Below are positions 9,851 through 20,100 of a stretch of 64,000 nucleotides of DNA, piece after piece (within the stretch, counting starts at the first letter, position 1; every line of letters starts with the position of its first letter). The position numbers and the translations under genes are program-made. Under the pieces are notes generated by a model. That model was not told the DNA's origin and ran no database searches. It saw only the letters and a program-made list of their open reading frames with translations. The stretch comes from Thiobaca trueperi (GTDB lineage Bacteria; Pseudomonadota; Gammaproteobacteria; Chromatiales; Chromatiaceae): positions 62,001 to 126,000 of the forward strand of contig NZ_SMAO01000007.1 of assembly GCF_004342175.1 (NCBI RefSeq), in the 5' to 3' direction.

Positions 9851-10693
9851 AGAGGATTCCGTCGTCGTGTCGGGATACCAGCGCGGCGTATAGACCCAGA
9901 CCCCGCCATTCTGGCGCGGAAACTGGCGTGTCTGGGACGAACCGACGATCACCAGGGTGCGCATGTCCACCTGTTCGGGCTGGATCTCGCCGAGCGTGGT
10001 GACGAGCACCCGCTCATCCGGTCGCCCGACATCCCGGCCAAGCACGATCGGGGTTGCCGGCACGCGATGGCGCCGCAGGAGATCAAGCGCCTGGGATAAC
10101 TGCCAGGGACGCGCTTTGGAACTCGGGTTATAGAGCGCGATGACGAAATCGGCGAGCGCGGCATGCTCCAGACGCCGTTCGATCTGCGACCAGGGCTTGA
10201 GATTGTCGGAGAGCGACAGGACGCAGAAGTCGTGACCGAGCGGCGCGCCGATCCGGGCGGCAGCGGCCTGGGCGGCGGAGATCCCCGGCAGGATCGCCAG
10301 ATCCACCCTTTGCCAGGCGGGATCCTCGGACTGGTCGAGCGCCTCCATCACGGCGGTCGCCATGGCGAAAACGCCGGGATCGCCGGACGAGACGACAACG
10401 ACGTGCCGGCCCTGCGCGGCCAGCGTGAAGGCCAGACGGGCGCGGTCCATCTCGCAGCGGTTGTCCGAATCGAGGATCCGCTGATCCGGACGCAACGGCC
10501 CTGCCATCTGGGTGTAAGTGGTGTAGCCCACGATATCCTGGGCGCGATCCAGCTCATCCCTGACATCCGGCGCCATCAGCCCGGCAGCGCCCGGACCCAG
10601 CCCGATCACCGCCAGCCGGCCCGGACGAGGTGTGGGCAGGGCGTCGTCGCCGTCTGCGGTCGCTATCTGTCTCACCTCCGGCGCGTCCGTCAT
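9848..10693 (-). CDS. cobJ: Precorrin-3B C17-methyltransferase
   Basis: SAM-dependent methylation at C17 with ring contraction in cobalamin synthesis. The 281-residue product has the tetrapyrrole methylase fold: RLAVIGLGPG, the VVVVSSGDPGVFAMA motif, LPGISAAQAAAARIGAPLG and FVIALYNPSSKARP, characteristic of CobJ/CbiH. I start at the ATG of 10693, which overlaps the cobI stop (TGATG); a GTG four codons earlier is possible. The stop codon TAA is formed by the end of repeat element B. Confidence 0.95.
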   Translation of the reverse strand: MTDAPEVRQIATADGDDALPTPRPGRLAVIGLGPGAAGLMAPDVRDELDRAQDIVGYTTYTQMAGPLRPDQRILDSDNRCEMDRARLAFTLAAQGRHVVVVSSGDPGVFAMATAVMEALDQSEDPAWQRVDLAILPGISAAQAAAARIGAPLGHDFCVLSLSDNLKPWSQIERRLEHAALADFVIALYNPSSKARPWQLSQALDLLRRHRVPATPIVLGRDVGRPDERVLVTTLGEIQPEQVDMRTLVIVGSSQTRQFPRQNGGVWVYTPRWYPDTTTESS

Positions 10694-11421
10694 CAGCCCT
10701 GCCACCGTTCGCCGGGGATCAGGATCATCGAGAAGTAGGGCACGCTCTCAGGCGCGATCTCGGCAAGCGGCAGAGTGCGCTCGCCCTCCATGGTCGCACG
10801 CTCGACATAGCGCGCCCGCGTCTCCAGCCCGAGCTTGAAGATGACCCGGCGGACCTTCTCGAAGTTGCTGCCGAGCTTCATGATGGCGGCGGCCTCGACC
10901 CCGGACAGCCGTTCGATCAGGGTCTCTTCCGGGAGTGTTCCGGCCAGCACCTGCAAGCGCTGATCGCGATAGACCAGAGGTGTGCGCAGCACCGAGGCGC
11001 TGGCGACGACCGAGCAGACGCCCGGCACCACTTCGGTCTCGAAGCGGTCAGCCAGCCGGTCGTGCAGATACATGAAGGAGCCGTAGAAAAAGGGATCGCC
11101 CTCGCAGATCGCCGCCACGTCGCGTCCTGCCTCCAGATGGGCCGCGACCTGCTCGGCAGCCTCGTCGTAGAAGGCGCGCATCGCGCCCTCGTAATCGTAG
11201 GGCGGTTCGGGTTTCCGGCCCGTGACCGGGTAGACGAGCGGCAGACGGATCTGGTCCGGGCGCAGATGCGGCTGCACGCTGGTCAGCGCATTGCCGCGTT
11301 TGTCCCTGCCGATATAGTAGGCCACCACCGGCGCGGCCTGGAGATAGCGCAGCGCCTTGAGGGTGATGAGATCGGGATCGCCCGGACCAACGCCCAGGCC
11401 ATAGAGTCGTCCCTTATTCAT
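10693..11421 (-). CDS. cobI: Precorrin-2 C20-methyltransferase
   Basis: Methylates precorrin-2 at C20 using SAM. The 242-residue product begins [21 protein letters not shown], the standard N-terminus of CobI/CbiL, and has [15 protein letters not shown] and [12 protein letters not shown]. The open frame extends upstream into cobH, but this ATG gives the family start and leaves a 5-base gap after the cobH stop. Order cobH-cobI-cobJ with tight spacing indicates one transcript. Confidence 0.95.
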   Translation of the reverse strand: MNKGRLYGLGVGPGDPDLITLKALRYLQAAPVVAYYIGRDKRGNALTSVQPHLRPDQIRLPLVYPVTGRKPEPPYDYEGAMRAFYDEAAEQVAAHLEAGRDVAAICEGDPFFYGSFMYLHDRLADRFETEVVPGVCSVVASASVLRTPLVYRDQRLQVLAGTLPEETLIERLSGVEAAAIMKLGSNFEKVRRVIFKLGLETRARYVERATMEGERTLPLAEIAPESVPYFSMILIPGERWQG

Positions 11422-11426
11422 GCCGG

Positions 11427-12053
11427 TCAGGAATGGCCCCGCCCCAGTGCATTGACGGCCGCTGCCGCCATGGCGCTCCCGCCGCGTCGCCCGCGCAGGG
11501 TCACGAAAGGCACGCCCCGGCTGTCGGCGGCGAGCGCCTCCTTGGATTCGGCGGCACCGACGAAACCAACCGGAAAGCCGAGGATCAGGGCCGGTTTGGG
11601 CGCGCCCTCGTCGAGCATCTCCAGCAGACGGAAGAGGGCCGTGGGCGCATTGCCGACGACCACCAGCGCGCCGCTCAGATGCGGACGCCATAGCTCCAGT
11701 GCCGCCGCCGAGCGCGTGTTGCCGAGTGCGAGCGCCAGCTCGGTGACGGACGGATCCTGAAGGGTGCAGATGACCGGATTGTCAGCCGGCAGGCGGGCGC
11801 GGGTGATGCCCTCCGCCACCATGCGGCTGTCGCAGAGGATTGGCGCACCCGCTTCCAGTGCCGCGCGGCCAGCCGCACCCGCACCGGGTGAGAAGAGCAG
11901 ATCCTCGATCACCTCGGGCATGCCGCAGGCATGGATCACACGAACCGCAAGCGCCTCCAGATCCTCCGGAATCCCATCCAGAGCCGCCTCGGCGCGGATG
12001 ATGGCAAAGGATTGACGATAGATGTCGTGTGCATCACGGGTATAGTCGATCAT
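11427..12053 (-). CDS. cobH: Precorrin-8X methylmutase
   Basis: Moves the C11 methyl group to C12, giving hydrogenobyrinate. The 208-residue product has the family N-terminus [21 protein letters not shown], the [11 protein letters not shown] segment with the catalytic histidine, and [13 protein letters not shown] near the C-terminus. It is the first gene of the cobH-I-J set and faces cobL across a 288-base divergent region. Confidence 0.95.
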   Translation of the reverse strand: MIDYTRDAHDIYRQSFAIIRAEAALDGIPEDLEALAVRVIHACGMPEVIEDLLFSPGAGAAGRAALEAGAPILCDSRMVAEGITRARLPADNPVICTLQDPSVTELALALGNTRSAAALELWRPHLSGALVVVGNAPTALFRLLEMLDEGAPKPALILGFPVGFVGAAESKEALAADSRGVPFVTLRGRRGGSAMAAAAVNALGRGHS

Positions 12054-12190
12054 GGAAGGTCTCGGTGGCGCAGCGAGCCGGAACGAACCGGTTCAGGGCG
12101 CGGGTCGGGGATCTGCCCAGGCCGGAAGCGCGGGGAAATCGGAGAAAGGGTGTGCGCGAACAAGCCGGGCAGTATAATTTCGACTCAATT

Positions 12191-12224
12191 TAAAATCCAC
12201 CACGCCCTAAAATCCACCACGCCC
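12191..12224. repeat. Perfect 17 bp tandem duplication
   Basis: TAAAATCCACCACGCCC occurs twice in a row in the intergenic region between cobH and cobL. I did not recognise a cobalamin riboswitch in this 288-base region. Confidence 0.9.
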
Positions 12225-12341
12225 GGACTCTTCGGTGATGCCTCCCAACCCCCAGATACCCGCCGGATGGTCAGCGCGCGCCCACCCTCCAGCCCTTGAC
12301 GCCAATCAGATGGACGGGCGCCATCAGCCGGCGTGGCGCGC

Positions 12342-13598
12342 ATGACCGCCTGGCTCACCATCGTCGGCATCGGTGAGGACGGGCTGGCGGGTCTCGGCGA
12401 TGAGGCCCGTCGCGCCGTCGCCGAGGCCCAGGTTCTCTTTGGCGGCGAGCGTCATCTCGCCCTGGTCCCGGAACGGGCCGGCCAGCAGCGATTGTCCTGG
12501 CCGAGTCCTTTCAGCGCCGCCTACGAGACGCTGCTTGCCCACCGTGGTCGCCCCGTCTGCGCCCTGGCGAGCGGCGATCCCATGCTGTTTGGCATCGGCG
12601 GCAGTCTGGCGGAGCGACTGCCCCCCGATGAGATGCGTATCCTGTCCGCGCCCTCATCGGTCTCGCTGGCGTCCGCCCGGATGGGCTGGTCACTCCAGGA
12701 TACCCGGCTCGTCCCGGCCCACGGTCGGCCACTGGAGCGCGTCAATCTCTATCTGGCGCACGGGGTACGCATCCTGGTGCTCTCAGCCGACGGTCAGACG
12801 CCGGGCCAGCTCGCCGCCCTGCTCGCTGTGCGCGGATTCGGTGACAGCCGGCTGACCGTCTTCGAGCGACTCGGCGGACCGGCGGAACGGCGGCTGGATG
12901 GACTGGCGGCGCAGTGGACGCACGGTCCCTGTGCGGCGCTGAATCTGGTTGCGGTCGAGTGTCGCGCTAGTCTGGACGCGCAGCCCCTGTCGCGCCGCTG
13001 CGGACTGCCGGATGACGCCTATGCACACGACGGACAGTTGACCAAACGCGACATCCGGGCGGCGACCCTCGCCCGGCTGGCGCCGCTGCCCGGAGAACTC
13101 CTGTGGGATGTTGGCGCCGGCTGCGGCTCAATCGGCATCGAATGGATGCGCGCCGAGAGCCGCTGCCGCGCCATCGCCATCGAGTCGGACGCCTCCCGGC
13201 GCACGCTCATCGAACGCAACCGCGCCGCGCTTGGCGTGCCCAATCTGATCCTGGTGGCCGGGCGCGCCCCGGAGGCGCTGGCAGGACTGGAGCCGCCAGA
13301 CGCCATCTTCATCGGTGGCGGTCTGACTGTGGCAGGTGTGGCTGAAGGTTGCTGGGATGCGCTCAAGCCCGGTGGACGTCTGGTCGCCAACGCGGTCACG
13401 GTGCAGAGCGAATCCTTCCTGGTTGGATTGCGCGCGCGGATCGGCGGCGAGCTGACCCGGATCTCGGTCGCCCAGGCCGCACCGCTCGGGCGCTTCGACG
13501 GCTGGCGCACGGCGATGCCGGTAACCCTGTTGACGGCGGTCAAGCCGTGTCAGAGCACCCGAGCCACTGAGCCCGAATCATCCCCTGCGACTTCATAA
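12342..13598 (+). CDS. cobL: Precorrin-6Y C5,15-methyltransferase (decarboxylating), CbiE-CbiT fusion
   Basis: Methylates C5 and C15 and decarboxylates the acetate side chain of precorrin-6B. The 418-residue protein fuses a CbiE-like tetrapyrrole methylase domain (about 1-205; [26 protein letters not shown]) to a CbiT-like Rossmann methyltransferase (about 225-405; [25 protein letters not shown]). The length fits fused CobL. I prefer the ATG at 12342 to the GTG three codons earlier. It is divergent from cobH. Confidence 0.95.
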   Translation: MTAWLTIVGIGEDGLAGLGDEARRAVAEAQVLFGGERHLALVPERAGQQRLSWPSPFSAAYETLLAHRGRPVCALASGDPMLFGIGGSLAERLPPDEMRILSAPSSVSLASARMGWSLQDTRLVPAHGRPLERVNLYLAHGVRILVLSADGQTPGQLAALLAVRGFGDSRLTVFERLGGPAERRLDGLAAQWTHGPCAALNLVAVECRASLDAQPLSRRCGLPDDAYAHDGQLTKRDIRAATLARLAPLPGELLWDVGAGCGSIGIEWMRAESRCRAIAIESDASRRTLIERNRAALGVPNLILVAGRAPEALAGLEPPDAIFIGGGLTVAGVAEGCWDALKPGGRLVANAVTVQSESFLVGLRARIGGELTRISVAQAAPLGRFDGWRTAMPVTLLTAVKPCQSTRATEPESSPATS

Positions 13599-13611
13599 CA
13601 TGGTCGTGTCG

Positions 13612-13635
13612 TCAAGGTTCGAAATGGAACCTTGA
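13612..13635 (+). terminator. Hairpin after cobL
   Basis: TCAAGGTTC and GAACCTTGA form a perfect 9 bp stem with a 6-base loop, 14 bases after the cobL stop. There is no clear T-run, so termination is uncertain. Confidence 0.45.
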
Positions 13636-13756
13636 GGCGCGCACCCGGAAGCGCCACGCTAGGGATCCAGACCAAGATTGCACAAGGATGTGCTTTTTCG
13701 CTGGCTGTATCGGCCTGGAAAATGGCGATCCATCGGTTGCTACCGATCCGCGCTGA

Positions 13757-13851
13757 ATATCTTCACTCCCTGACTATCCTGACCTCTACTGCCGCTGTGC
13801 GGCGAACCTGGCCCGCGCCGACGAGATTCGGACGCTGGCGACAGGGGGGAC
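13757..13851 (+). pseudogene. Out-of-frame N-terminal remnant of the CHAT gene (possible)
   Basis: The frame from 13757 reads SLPDYPDLYCRC then AANLARADEIRTLATGG and then hits TGA after the six-G run. One extra G would continue it directly into DVIALVRLALRIHDALP of the CHAT ORF. A TGA at 13754 blocks further extension upstream, so at least two lesions are needed if this was once a longer TPR-CHAT gene. Confidence 0.4.
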
Positions 13852-15528
13852 GTGATCGCTCTCGTCCGTCTGGCACTCAGGATCCATGACGCACTTCCCG
13901 CCAATACCGAGTGGGCACGTCTCCACGTTGCGTATCGCAAACGCGCTCGGGATGATCCCGTGGCTAACCTGAAGCGCTCACAGATCCATCTGCGCGCGGC
14001 ACTCTCGGTATGCAGGCGTGATCGCTTCCCCACGGATTGGTTGCGCTCCCAGCATAGTCTGGCCCTGACCGAGACGCGGGCCGGCAACTGGCCGCAGGTC
14101 GAACGCATCGCCCGCGAGGTCATGCGATTCCTGGAAGGGGCCATCGCCGGGCTCGTCAACTGGTACGAGATGCGTCGCCTGATTGGTGCCGCCAGTGCCA
14201 CCAAGAACCTTGGTGTTCTCGCTATCGCCCAGCAGGGAAATGTGGCAGAGGCGTTCACGTTTCTGATCCAGGGGCGGGGGCTTGTGCACCGGGCACTGCT
14301 CCGGAGCGGCGCACTCGCCGCAGGCGATGCCAAATCAAGACTGCCGCCCCTGGAGGAAGCCGTCGTCGCGTTCTGCGTCCCTCCTCTGGACGGGCGGGAT
14401 CTGCTGGTGTTCGTCGCCTGTACCGACGACGCGGCGCAACCCGTGCGGCTGGTCCGCTTGACCGGACTCGACCACGCCACCCTGGAGTCACTCTTCGAGT
14501 GCAGGGCGGGCCGCGAATCGAGTTGGCTCGACGGCTATCAGATGCTGCTTGAGCAGGGGGATTCCACTGCATTCTCCCGTGCCATGGAGCAGGTCGCCCA
14601 GACTCTGGACGGGTATCTCGCTCCGTTGTGGCAGGTCCTGGATACCTTGCCGCCATCGGTGCGGCGCCTGCGCATCGCCCTCTCGGGGGTCTTGTCGCTG
14701 TTTCCCCCAGCGATGGTGCGCGGTGGCGAGCGGGAGGTCTTGAATCGCTTCGATCTGGCGAGCGCCGTGGGGAGCCTGTCGAACACCTCAGCCTTCGCCG
14801 CGCGGAATGCCGGCCATCGACGGTTGCTCACGGTAGCGGATCCGACCGGGGATCTGCCCCACAGCCGGGCCGAGGGGCGCATGCTGGACGCCCTGTTCGA
14901 GAGCGAATCGAGTCTGCTGGGCAGGCGAGCCACCAAGCAGCGCGTGCTGGACGCCATCTCCATGGCCGGGCCGCTGGATTATCTGCACTTTGCCTGTCAC
15001 GGTCGCTTTCGGTGGTGCCATCCGGAGGCATCCGGTCTGTTGATGGCGGGAGGCGAGGTCTTGCAACTGTCGGAGATCCTGGGCCGCATTCGGCTCGGGT
15101 CCGATACGCTCGTCGTCCTGTCCGCCTGCGAGACCGGGATCGCCGAGTACCGCGAGCTGCCCGACGAGACCTATGGGCTGGCCCTTGCATTTCTCGGCGC
15201 TGGCGCAAGCGCGGTTATCTGCTCCCTGTGGCCGGTTTCGGATCGATCCACCCGACTCCTGATGCTCAAGCTTTACGAATACCTGCATGCTGGAGCATCG
15301 GCACCGTCCGCCCTGCGCTTGGCCCAGACGTGGCTGAGGAATGTGGCAGGGGACGATCTCGAGTTGCTGGTCCAGCAGTTGGATCCGAGGGTCCGGGCAG
15401 CCGGCAGGCTGGGTGCCCCGGATCCGATGCGCATCAAATGGGTGTCGGACGACCCTCCAGGCGGATCACCTGGAGAGCGCCCTTTTGCGCATCCCTTTCA
15501 CTGGGCCGGCTTCGTGTGCGTCGTCTGA
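13852..15528 (+). CDS. CHAT domain (caspase-like) protein, probably N-terminally truncated
   Basis: A 558-residue product. The N-terminal 150 residues are helical and resemble the TPR-type repeats seen before CHAT domains (AYRKRARDDPVANLKRS). The C-terminal two thirds is a CHAT peptidase domain with both catalytic motifs, HFACHGRF (His near 385) and VLSACETG (Cys near 425), and the family segment FLGAGASAVICSLWPVSD. CHAT proteases include separase-like and CRISPR-linked peptidases. The GTG start has no convincing ribosome site. Just upstream another frame reads CAANLARADEIRTLATGG and would join this one if a run of six G (13844-13849) had seven, which suggests a frameshifted N-terminus. It converges with the methyltransferase gene. 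Confidence 0.85.
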   Translation: MIALVRLALRIHDALPANTEWARLHVAYRKRARDDPVANLKRSQIHLRAALSVCRRDRFPTDWLRSQHSLALTETRAGNWPQVERIAREVMRFLEGAIAGLVNWYEMRRLIGAASATKNLGVLAIAQQGNVAEAFTFLIQGRGLVHRALLRSGALAAGDAKSRLPPLEEAVVAFCVPPLDGRDLLVFVACTDDAAQPVRLVRLTGLDHATLESLFECRAGRESSWLDGYQMLLEQGDSTAFSRAMEQVAQTLDGYLAPLWQVLDTLPPSVRRLRIALSGVLSLFPPAMVRGGEREVLNRFDLASAVGSLSNTSAFAARNAGHRRLLTVADPTGDLPHSRAEGRMLDALFESESSLLGRRATKQRVLDAISMAGPLDYLHFACHGRFRWCHPEASGLLMAGGEVLQLSEILGRIRLGSDTLVVLSACETGIAEYRELPDETYGLALAFLGAGASAVICSLWPVSDRSTRLLMLKLYEYLHAGASAPSALRLAQTWLRNVAGDDLELLVQQLDPRVRAAGRLGAPDPMRIKWVSDDPPGGSPGERPFAHPFHWAGFVCVV

Positions 15529-15550
15529 TCCCTGCGGTGAGCGGCCCGGC

Positions 15551-16207
15551 TCAGGGCTTCGACAGCACCAGCAGGTTGACGCCTCCCAGGTAATGGCGCT
15601 GGTGACATTCCAGAACCTCGAAGCCCGTGTCGCGCGACTGCCCGATCAGCAAATCCATCTCCACGAAGGCGGCCCCGGGATTTCGGGCGAACTCGAGATT
15701 GAGACGCTCGAATTCGGGAAAGTCGGGGTGGGCCAGCAGTTCTCTGGACGATTCCCGGAGCAGCCGGTCCATGTCCAGCTGTGGATTGGGCGTCGCCAGG
15801 ACGAAGCGTCCCCCGGGGCGCATGACGTCACGGATATGGGCCAGGACGTCGAGCGGACGCGGCCACGCATAGTAGCTGTGAATGGAGACGGCGCTGTCGT
15901 ATTGCCCGCGTACTGCCTCAATAGCGCCCTGCTCGATGCCGAAGCGCTCGCGATTCAGCCGCGTGATCGTCCAGCGGGCCATCCTGACCATGTCCGGGGC
16001 GAGATCCACGCCGGTGTAAGAGTTCACCGCCGGATCGTCGGCCAGGAAGGGAGCGATCCGGGCTGTACCGCAACCGCAGTCCAGGACGTCTCCGCCGAGC
16101 TGCGCCGCCACCTCGCGATAGAGGGACAATTGGAAGGAGGTCGTCACAGAGGCATGGGAGCGGGCGTAGCCGTTCCACAGCGTGCTCGGATAGGCGTCGG
16201 CGCTCAT
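15551..16207 (-). CDS. Class I SAM-dependent methyltransferase
   Basis: A 218-residue Rossmann methyltransferase with VLDCGCGTARIAPFL (SAM-binding motif I), YTGVDLAPDMVRMAR (motif II) and VMRPGGRFVLATPN. The substrate cannot be read from the sequence. The ATG overlaps the stop of the upstream acyltransferase-like gene (TGATG), so the two are translationally coupled and probably act on the same product, for example methylating an acylated small molecule. That last step is inference. Confidence 0.87.
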   Translation of the reverse strand: MSADAYPSTLWNGYARSHASVTTSFQLSLYREVAAQLGGDVLDCGCGTARIAPFLADDPAVNSYTGVDLAPDMVRMARWTITRLNRERFGIEQGAIEAVRGQYDSAVSIHSYYAWPRPLDVLAHIRDVMRPGGRFVLATPNPQLDMDRLLRESSRELLAHPDFPEFERLNLEFARNPGAAFVEMDLLIGQSRDTGFEVLECHQRHYLGGVNLLVLSKP

Positions 16208-16926
16208 CAGTTGTCCTCCCTGCGGATCTGGACGGTCGGCGCGTCGCCGGGCCGGCTTGCCCCGCTCCAGGAGAAGAAGCGCGGCTTCGTCCGGTCGAGC
16301 CACCACTCCATGCACACGTAGGGATGGTTTCCGCCGAAGGTCAGATCGCGGAAGGAGATGGCGACCCGTGCGTCCATCAGCCGCTGGTACAGCGTGACCT
16401 TGTTGTCCGGGACGAACATCAGGTAGAGCTGAATGCCCCAGGTCGCGCCGAGCTCGAAATAGGCCCGGTAAAAGGCATTGAGTAAGCCCCGACCCTCGTC
16501 GTCGATCATGAACCGGCCCAGCTCCGCGAACTGGATGCCGTCGCGCCGATAGCCGTCCACCAGCGGATCCACCAGGGCGGCCTCGGGGATACCCAGGGCG
16601 CCGTCGAAGGCGATCCGCGCGGTCGCGCAGACCCGTCCCTCGGGGGAGCGGGAGAAGATGACGCAGGATTGGGCGTCGTAAGGGTCGTTGCGCAGGGTGT
16701 TCACGTCCGGAAATTTGCGCGAGTAGACGCGCTGACGCAGATCCCAGATTCCGTCCCGGATGCGACGCTGCTCGATACCCTCGGACCCAGGCTCCAGGGC
16801 GAGCTCGGTGCGGCCTCGGGTCCAGAGAATTTCGCACAGGCTCCCCTGGGCGTCGCTCCAGGGCGGGGCGATGCGCGCGGCTGCCGGCAGCCTGTCGAGG
16901 ACTGCCGCTGGGCTCTGAATTGTCAT
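16207..16926 (-). CDS. LuxI/FeeM-like GNAT acyltransferase (putative acyl-signal or N-acyl amino acid synthase)
   Basis: A 239-residue protein whose central 150 residues follow the LuxI/FeeM pattern: an arginine-aromatic start (LRQRVYSRKF), NDPYDAQSCVIF, an ATARIAF strand and AELGRFMID, which matches the EVSRF-type motif of acyl-homoserine lactone synthases. FeeM-type enzymes acylate amino acids from acyl-ACP. The exact product is unknown. GGAGGTCAAAGC sits before the ATG. It is the first gene of a two-gene operon with the methyltransferase and is divergent from the NACHT gene. Confidence 0.7.
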   Translation of the reverse strand: MTIQSPAAVLDRLPAAARIAPPWSDAQGSLCEILWTRGRTELALEPGSEGIEQRRIRDGIWDLRQRVYSRKFPDVNTLRNDPYDAQSCVIFSRSPEGRVCATARIAFDGALGIPEAALVDPLVDGYRRDGIQFAELGRFMIDDEGRGLLNAFYRAYFELGATWGIQLYLMFVPDNKVTLYQRLMDARVAISFRDLTFGGNHPYVCMEWWLDRTKPRFFSWSGASRPGDAPTVQIRREDN

Positions 16927-17024
16927 GCTTTGACCTCCGCTCGAAGAAGAAAACAGATGGTCAAGACGTCCTGACTGCTAATGCGCGGAGATCAGGTTAT
17001 CCCTGGGTGCGGGTGTTGTGGGAA

Positions 17025-17052
17025 CGGTTAAGGCGCTTTTAAGACGGTTAAG
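17025..17052. promoter_or_regulatory. Direct CGGTTAAG repeats spaced 20 bp
   Basis: CGGTTAAG occurs at 17025 and 17045, two helical turns apart, with a third partial CGGTT following. The repeats lie in the divergent region between the acyltransferase-like gene and the NACHT gene and could be a regulator-binding site. Confidence 0.35.
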
Positions 17053-17137
17053 CGGTTGTTCGGCAAGGCCACCCGCGTGGCTGGTCGTCCGCTCCGCTAT
17101 ATGCAACTTCATTCAAACATATCAAACACGATACTGC

Positions 17138-17167
17138 TTGATCTGCCTGCTAGAACTCGGATAGACT
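17138..17167 (+). promoter_or_regulatory. Putative sigma-70 promoter of the PNP-NACHT-WD40 gene
   Basis: TTGATC (17138-17143), an 18-base spacer and TAGACT (17162-17167). Transcription would start about 25 bases before the ATG at 17198, whose ribosome site CAGGAG is at 17185-17190. Confidence 0.4.
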
Positions 17168-17197
17168 GGGGCCGTATCCCACTTCAGGAGCGCCCTC

Positions 17198-20100
17198 ATG
17201 CCCACGCTCTCGCCCTATTTCGCTCGTAACAGCCTCAAGAACCTGGGCCTTTCGGACGCCGTCCGCCAACACGCCGAGCGCCTGCTGGACCTGGCCGGGG
17301 ACGACGATCGCATTCAGGTCGCCCGCATCCACGAGACCATGTTCCCCCTGAGCACCCCTGCGAGTGCGAACGCCGCCCTGAATCGCTTGCTGCGTACCAT
17401 CAACGACGCCGCCGAGACCCAGGGCCTGGCCCTGCGCGCCGAGATCACCGCAGACAAAAAGGCCGGCCCGGCCAACCGCTTCGTCTGGTTCGACGGCCCC
17501 CTCCCGGCTCCGGCCCCCGCCTATACCGGGGAGCTGAACGCCATCCCCGCCGGGCAGTTGGTGACGGATCAAAGGGGTCTTCCCCAGGAATCCCTGCCAG
17601 TCGTCGTCCTCATGACCTTCAACCTCCGCGAGGCCACCGCCGTCATCGCCCGCTTCCACCCGCAGGGGACTCCCCCCACCGAGGTCCGCAATGGCATGAC
17701 CTACAATCGCCTGGGGATCCACGGCGGGATGCAGATCATCCAGCGGGTCAGCCGGCAGGGGGAGGGCGAGGCCCAGAATGCCGCCCGAGACGCCATCACG
17801 GACTGGGCGCCCAAGGCCATCATCGGGGTCGGCATCGCCTTCGGGGTCAATCCTGCCGAGCAGGCCATCGGCGACGTGCTGGTCTCCGAGGCTATCCGGG
17901 GCTACGAGTTGGGCCGCATGAACGCGGACGGCACCTTCGACCTGCGCGACGACAAGCCACCCGCATCCCAGGTCCTCCTGAATCGCTTCAACCACCTGCG
18001 CCAGAGCTGCCAGGCGGACCCCAACGCCTGCCTCAATTGGCCGACGGTGCGCTTCGGCACCCTGCTCTCCGGCAACAAGTTGGTCGATAACCTGGATTAC
18101 CGCACCAGCCTCCTCAAGCTGGAGAAGGAGGCCATCGGCGGCGAAATGGAGGCGGTGGGTATTCAGCTCGCCGCCGGGCGCTTCAATCTGGACTGGATCA
18201 TCGTCAAGGCGATCTGTGACTGGGGCGATGGCCACAAGGGCACGAAGAACAAGGAGAAAGACCAGAAGTTCGCTGCCCAAAACGCCGCCCTGGTTGTCCA
18301 CAGGGCACTTGCCCTCGGCAGCCTCTACGAGGGCCGGCAACCGCCGACACCTGGCATCAGCCCCCCCTCCGGGGGCGGTCGCCCCGCTCCGGGTCTGCCA
18401 CCCGGGGCCAGACTCATGGGCCTGCGCGACCACGACGCCATCGGCACCAAGCTCCTGATCCCCGACGCACAGGGCCTCCTGTCCACCATGGATAAGGACG
18501 CCGAGGTCATGCACCGGGGCGGAGATCAGCCGGGCGTCGATGTGATGGAGTATCTGATGCAATGGGTGGACGCCCCCGATGCACCACCCCTCTTCACCCT
18601 GCTCGGCGAGTACGGCATGGGAAAGACCGTCACCTGTCAGCGCCTTGCAAAGATCCTGGATGAGCGCCGCAGGGCCGATCCAACGCGGCCCCTGCCGCTG
18701 TACTTCGACCTGCGCCATGTCACCGGCCTGGAGCAGCGGGTGCCAAAACTCAAGGAGATTGTCGAGGAGTGCATGGCGCGGGGTTGGGACGACCAGGGTC
18801 CCGGCGAAGGCTATTTGCTGGCAGATGTCCAGCGATGGATCGCGCAGGGGGCATTGGCCATCTTCGACGGCCTCGATGAGGTGCTCAACAGGCTCACCGA
18901 GGCGGACGGACAGGTCTTCACCCGGGAGCTGCTGCGCCTTACCCGAGACCGCCACCGGGCGGATGGGCTTGCGGGTCGATTCAAGGCCCTGATCTCCACG
19001 CGCACCCAATATTTCCGTACTCTGCGCGACCAGCAAAATCACTTCACCGGCCAGGAACGCGGCGAGTATCGGGCAGATGCCTACCGCGCACTCGTCCTGC
19101 TCCCGCTGTCGGAGGAACAGGTCGAGCGCTATCTCGCCGCCGCACTCCCAGGCATTGACCCGGTGACGCTGCTGGACACCGTCCGGTCCGTCCATAACCT
19201 CACGGAGCTCACCCAGCGGCCTTACACCCTGAGGCTGGTCTCGGAGTTCATACCGGAGATCGAGCAGGACCGCCTGGCCGGGAAAAGGATCTATGGCGTC
19301 ACCCTGTACCGCCGGATGGTTCAGCGCTGGCTGGAGCGCGATAGCGGCAAGCATCACATCCGCCCGGAACACAAGCTGATCCTCGCACGCCACCTCGCCG
19401 CCTTCCTCTGGCAAAGCGGAGACGGACGGCTCCCCGCCGAGCGCATCGAGCGCTGGTTTCACGCCTGGCTGGAGTCCGAACCGGACCTGCACCGCCGTTA
19501 CAGCCGCCTTCATCCAGACCAGCTCGAGGAGGATCTGCGTAACGCCACCTTCCTCGCCCGCCAGGACGACCCGAGCGGCAGCAGCTTCCGATTCGCCCAT
19601 ACATCCCTCCTGGAGTTCTTTCTCGCCGACTATCTGCTCCAGGCCCTGCGCGACCAGGCCCCCGATCGCTGGGCGATCAAGCGTCCCAGCCAGGAGACCC
19701 TGGACTTTCTGGGCCAGTGCCTGGCGGAGGCTGCCGACCCGATCCTGATCCAAACCCTTCAGGGCTGGCGGACCCCCTACCGTCCCCAGACCAGCGAGCT
19801 GCTCCTGGCCTATGCCCTGCGCGCCCACGACCGGGGGTGGCCTGTGCCTGTGCTTCGGGGTATTGCCTTGAACGGGGCGCGACTGGACGCGCTGAGCTGC
19901 CGCTCGACACTCGGCTCACCCCTGCTGGACCTGAGCGAGGCCGACTTCAGCGGGGCGAGTCTGCGCCGGGCGGTGTTCGAACGGGTGCAGCTCAGCGGGG
20001 CCAGCTTTCGCGACACCCAACTGGCCCAGGCCAACTTCCTGGACTGCGACGCGATCCGGACGGACTGGAGCGGCGCTGAGTCCACCGCCGCCATTTGGCG

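Noticed and set aside
12054-12341. Cobalamin riboswitch between cobH and cobL
   Set aside because: No B12-box-like conserved core could be recognised; only a tandem duplication was seen.
13632-13889. 85-codon plus-strand frame upstream of the CHAT gene
   Set aside because: The translated sequence shows no family features; a different frame in the same place carries the TPR-like remnant.
17150-19828. 892-codon open frame on the minus strand
   Set aside because: It lies entirely opposite the PNP-NACHT gene, shows no domain, and reflects high-GC codon structure of the real gene.
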